Of a stretch of 64,000 nt of DNA, positions 60,210 to 64,000 are shown piece after piece. The notes beneath the pieces were generated by a model. It was given only the letters and a program-made list of their open reading frames with translations. It did no database searches and was not told the DNA's origin. This DNA comes from Nigrospora sphaerica (Eukaryota > Ascomycota > Sordariomycetes > Amphisphaeriales > Apiosporaceae), in assembly GCA_018287875.1 (NCBI GenBank), contig JAGVVL010000002.1, positions 5,518,001-5,582,000 on the forward strand, read 5' to 3'. The translations under genes and the position numbers were made by a program. How positions within the stretch are numbered: position 1 is the stretch's first letter; each line of letters begins with the position of its first letter.

Positions 60210-61885
60210 TCACAAGCGTAATTTTGGCGAACGGCCCCCTTGCACCGTGACGACGAAGTCGTCGTCGGCAGACCCGGGGCCGGCGAGGCCGCCGTCGTGC
60301 TTTTTCCCCGCCGCCAGGTCCGTCATCCGCACCTCGACGTCGACGCCCTTGGCGATGCACATGCTCGTATGGCGCCTCTGGGCGACCGACTCGTTGGCGT
60401 GGTACGGCAGGCCGGTCGACGCGTCCTCGCCGCCGCCGGCCGAGAACCGGGCCCGCAGGCGCACGGGCACAAAGGTGGCGTACATGTGCTCCCGGAACGG
60501 CCGCGTCGTGCCGAACGTGACAAACACCAGAAGGCTCGCCGTGACCCCCGGCATGTTGAGGATGATGGCCCCCTTGGCGCGCTCGGCGCTCAGGTCGGGC
60601 TCGAGGGCGAGGGCGTCGCGTGTGTTGTTGCCGTGGGCGATGATTTGGAACATGACGTTCATCACTGCGAAAATGCTGCGAAGCGTGTCTGTTAGCATCG
60701 TGGTCGATAGGCTTTTTTCTTCTCCACCAAATGGCTTTTTGCACACAGGGGGAGCGAGTGCTGGCCCACGAGATCGTCCAGAAAGGTGGGAAACAAACTT
60801 ACAGTATCACGAAGAAGGCGATGGTGAAACGTAACAAGAGCCACTTGTCGTAGATCCCTTGACGTTCTCGCCGCAAGGGCTTGCCTGATCGTCCGATGCT
60901 GGACGATGGGAGGTTGGAAGAAGAGGACGACTTCTTGCCGTACCCCACGCTGAAGGTCCGGAGCTGGCGCCGGGTCTCGACGTACTTGACCAGAATCATG
61001 ATGAGGAAAACGCAGCCGCCGAAGCAACCGATGAAGACTTGTCGGGGTCAGCTCAAGAGTACCGGGACGGATGGCGGGCGGGAGACCATAAACCCACATT
61101 CTATGTCTGCCATGATGAGGAAACCAACGAAGGACCTCTGGACGAAGGGAGCTTGGAGTAGGCACACGGTGGTGAGCGGGAGCAGCACCGAGATGACCTT
61201 CCCGGTGATGTTGACGCGTTTCAGGAGGACCTTGAGGTGCGGCTTTTCGGACCAGCCGTAGATGGACTGTGTGAGCGAGAAGGCCCTGTAGGCATGCGTT
61301 AGAGGGTGGCGTCGAGTGCTGCTGCTTTTCGGGACCCTTACCAGAACATGACAAATGTTGCCGTTACGATATAACAGTAGTATTCTGTGATTTTGTGAGT
61401 CTTGGTTGAACTGCGGGGACGACGCTCCTGGGAACACGTACGAATATAGAAAAGAACCAAGTCCATGCCCACGGATCCGTTCGACACTGTGAGCTCGGGG
61501 TTGCCGACGCGAGCCGTCTTGTGTGCAAGCTGCGCCGTGACTACATCTCGCCAAAACCTGCGTTCGTTAGCGCGTGGGATCAAGCGGGCGGACAGTCTCT
61601 TACAGGTAGTCATGAAACTGTTGGATGATACTGCAGGTGGTAGATATCAAGGTCGTGTACGATATGCAAGCGACGTCTGGCGCCGTAGCGGTGGTGTGAG
61701 ATTAGTTGGATAGGCGAGGGGGGTGAGCGGTGTCTTGGGGGGTAAAAGGACTTACAGCTCAACCTCTCATCGTGCGTCCACACGAGCCATACCATGATGA
61801 TGTTGAGTATGTCACAGACGATGGAATAAAGGAGGACACCGGCAGCCACGCCGGCGGCCCCGCTAGGAAGCTGGGACAAGGCCAT
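60210..61885 (-). CDS. Seven-transmembrane receptor-like protein
   Basis: A 416-residue polytopic membrane protein assembled from seven exons: 61885-61756, 61676-61604, 61557-61442, 61384-61342, 61285-61098, 61037-60803 and 60675-60210. The six introns (79, 46, 57, 56, 60, 127 nt) all have GT-AG ends and consistent phases, and the joins restore continuous hydrophobic helices. Seven segments are visible: VAAGVLLYSIVCDILNIIMV; YVACISYTTLISTTCSI; LVLFYIQYYCYIVTATFVMF; KVISVLLPLTTVCLLQAPFV; FFIGCFGGCVFLIMILVKYV; LLLRFTIAFFVILIFAVMNV; MPGVTASLLVFVTFGTT. A Ser/Arg-rich cytosolic loop lies between helices 5 and 6, and the ~100-residue tail is polar. It resembles fungal proteins annotated as family C-like G-protein-coupled receptors, but no ligand or G-protein coupling can be read from sequence. 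No N-terminal signal peptide is present. Confidence 0.82.
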
Positions 61886-64000
61886 CTCGTCTACCGCACG
61901 GCACCGAGGCAGGTTTCAACAAGCACAGAGCGGGAGTCGGGGGAGGGCTGGCCAGAAAAGCCGGAAACCGCCATGTTTATACACAAAACCCCGCGCGCCG
62001 CGGACCTGCAACCAGATGGAAGAAAGTACTCTTACTGTTCTCGGTCGAGAGATTGAGTGAATCCCCTAGCTCAGGTGTGAAACGGGCCACCTCTGCGCAT
62101 AAGGGCATCTTCATCCCCAGTGTTCCGACAGGGGCCGGGGGGAGGAGGGTCCAGCCGAACCGAGAGCCGGCCAGGATAGCCGTAGTCTCTGCCGGGCAGG
62201 GGAAGGACAGGCCCTGGAGAGGCTCGCCCTGGCCGGGATACCGCCGCTTGGGGGTAATGGAACGAGAAGGTGGTGACGGGATGATGAGCAGGTCTCATAG
62301 GTGTCGGGCGATTGTCCGGCGCTGAACTCTGCCGTTGGACTAGGCCGCTCTAGCGTGATTCTCCGTCCTCATCGTCCGTCATGCACATGGTTTTGCATAG
62401 GGCCCCCAGGCTGCCAGGTTTTCCCGAACGGGCAGCCCCCCGAGCTGGAGTCTTAGGGCCAACCTAAGTAAAGTGGCCGGCGGTGGCTGCGGGCCAGTCG
62501 TTCGAAATTGGGCAAATATCTTACGACAACGAAGCTGCTGGCGGGCCCAGGCTAAGCAGACACAGACCAAATAAACCCATGCCGCTCGTGATGGATGGAC
62601 CTTGTTGTTCTTGTTGTTCTGGCCGGGGCGGGGCGTTGCAGCCGGAGCCGAGCGTGGACGGGCGATGGAAGCTCGATCTCCCGATCTGCCCATGGTCTCC
62701 CCGCGTCCTATGTCACTTTTCTTCTTGCGGCTGTCAAGCTCACGTCTTCGTGTGTAGAGAGACACCAAGCTTCGTGGAGGCCATGCCGTCCGGTAGAGGC
62801 GATCCGGATGGACAGTCTCGGTCTTGTCAACCCAAGCAAACACGCCGCCGCTGGCTCCGAACCCCGCGCACAAAAAAGTATGTGAACGACGCCGGGGACG
62901 CCTCGCTGCATTGTCCGTTTACGGTTTGGTGCAATCGCAGCGCGCGTGGCAGAGGGAGCCGCGACTTGGAAATCCCGGACCGCCGGCGTTGGTGGCACCA
63001 CGAGGATCAACCCTCCTCGTTTTCCTCCTTAGTAGGCGCGGCGCCGTAGATCAATCACACCAGCCCCCTTGCGTTCCATCCAGGCGCCTGCAGCTTGCTG
63101 GCTCTTTCCGGTGCCCGTCTTTGGCCGGGGTGGGTGCTGTGGTAGGCGGGAAGTGGGTGATGCTGATGGATCATGGGTCTGCATACGAGATCCCATCCCA
63201 CCGGAGAGGGACCGTGACTTGTTAACCCTTCATTCGGCCCCTTCATTCAGCCCCGAGCAGCCCCAACACAACCAATGCCTTCCCGCTGATGAGACCCGAG
63301 TCCCGCCCCGGTGGTTGCCAAGGGCGATCTTGGTCGTTCGTCACAAGGGTGCAACGTGGAAACAGGCACCGGAACTCGGCCGTGATGCACCTCCAGTGGA
63401 GACTGAGGCTGCGACCTGCGTCTTTCCATCTCTCCCTTGGGACCTTTTGAACCGAGAGGGGGCATCGAGTCGAACCAAGGTTTCATCGAAAACTGCCCAA
63501 TCGCTATCGCCATCCCCTCCCCTTCGGTTCTTCTCCCGGGCTCGCTTATCGTCAGTACTTCTACTATGGGAAATGCCCGCGCTACTCAACCAAGCACTTA
63601 CCGCTGGCCGCTTGATTTTCTAGGTATGTATCCTTCTGTCACCACCAATTCCCGAACACCACCGCCGCGCTAGGCTGCATCTCCCGACGCCGCCGTCCTC
63701 GTTAGCCTCTGAGACGGCGGCTGGCAACGGTTCCCTCGCGACAATCCCCCAGTAGGAACGCCGCCTTCTTAAACATCCGCTCGTGCCCCTATCGGCTCGC
63801 TCACCTGGGAGTCGCCGTCCCAGAGTCCAGGGCGAACGAGACGGGATAACCTGCTCGAGTTGGAGAGTGGGATGAAGGGGAATATCTGTATGCATGCATG
63901 GATAATACGACTACAAAGTAAAATCTGGCTTGTGTGTGCCGAATCGAAGACTGCTTGATGTCACCGTCGAGCGGTGCCGCCAAGAGTCGTCGTAGTGTCT
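61886..64000. other. Intergenic region to the right edge
   Basis: This 2.1 kb includes the 7TM promoter at its left. Short open frames on both strands show no domain. A possible start ATG followed by a GTATGT donor at 63566-63624 is the only hint of a gene heading out of the window, and it is weak. Confidence 0.5.
61976..61981 (-). promoter_or_regulatory. TATA box of the 7TM gene
   Basis: TATAAA on the minus strand about 90-95 bp upstream of the ATG at 61885. Consensus sequence at a typical distance. Confidence 0.45.

Noticed and set aside
63566..63624. Possible first exon of a plus-strand gene leaving the window (ATG, 19 codons, then GTATGT)
   Set aside because: Each acceptor I tried nearby leads quickly to a stop or to non-convincing protein; there is not enough sequence to support a gene.

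Overview
The window is a 64 kb stretch of GC-rich nuclear DNA from a filamentous ascomycete, most likely a Sordariomycete. The evidence is short GT-AG introns (mostly 46-130 nt) with CTAAC/CTGAC branch points, fungal-only protein families (type I fungal fatty acid synthase, Zn(II)2Cys6 factor, WSC-domain protein, UstYa/DUF3328 protein), and CT-rich promoters. It looks like ordinary euchromatin. I saw no transposon, RIP-like AT-rich block, rRNA, CRISPR or virus. Exon joins below were derived by hand from splice signals, reading phase and family conservation. All complete models give an open frame; the splice site of one gene (41.5-42.3 kb) stays unresolved.

Layout. 0-12 kb: the two fatty acid synthase subunits head to head, FAS2 (N-terminal part, running off the left edge) and FAS1 (complete), across a 3.9 kb intergenic region. 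12.8-14.3 kb: guanine deaminase. 14.9-18.4 kb: a 1,099-residue Zn(II)2Cys6 regulator whose zinc cluster is internal and only visible after joining three exons. 19-21 kb: Ku70. 22-23.4 kb: ferrochelatase with a full [2Fe-2S] cysteine set. 25.6-27.5 kb: an MFS transporter. 28.3-33.7 kb: a 1,717-residue secreted protein with a PQQ-like propeller, ASH/Hydin-like Ig domains and five WSC domains. 36-36.9 kb: a Fhit-type HIT hydrolase. 37.8-40.7 kb: the Ctf18 clamp-loader subunit. 41.5-45.4 kb: a UstYa-family protein, an alpha/beta hydrolase and a fungal DUF7730-like protein. 46.5-48.5 kb: the scavenger decapping enzyme DcpS/Dcs1 and a GILT-family protein whose coding ends overlap by 35 bp. 50.2-52 kb: a divergent hexokinase with an 18 nt micro-exon. 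52.9-54.9 kb: a 14-TM-type MFS transporter with a GC-AG intron. 55.3-57.6 kb: the splicing factor Cef1/Cdc5. 60.2-61.9 kb: a seven-exon, seven-transmembrane receptor-like protein. The last 2.1 kb has no supportable gene.

Functional ties are limited. FAS1 and FAS2 make one complex. Ku70 and Ctf18 both act in genome maintenance, and Fhit and DcpS are both HIT nucleotide hydrolases, but nothing shows that these are co-regulated. No canonical biosynthetic cluster or new multi-gene system is evident. The most unusual items are the architectures of the WSC/PQQ protein and the internal-cluster transcription factor, the GC-AG intron, the micro-exon and the overlapping convergent gene pair.
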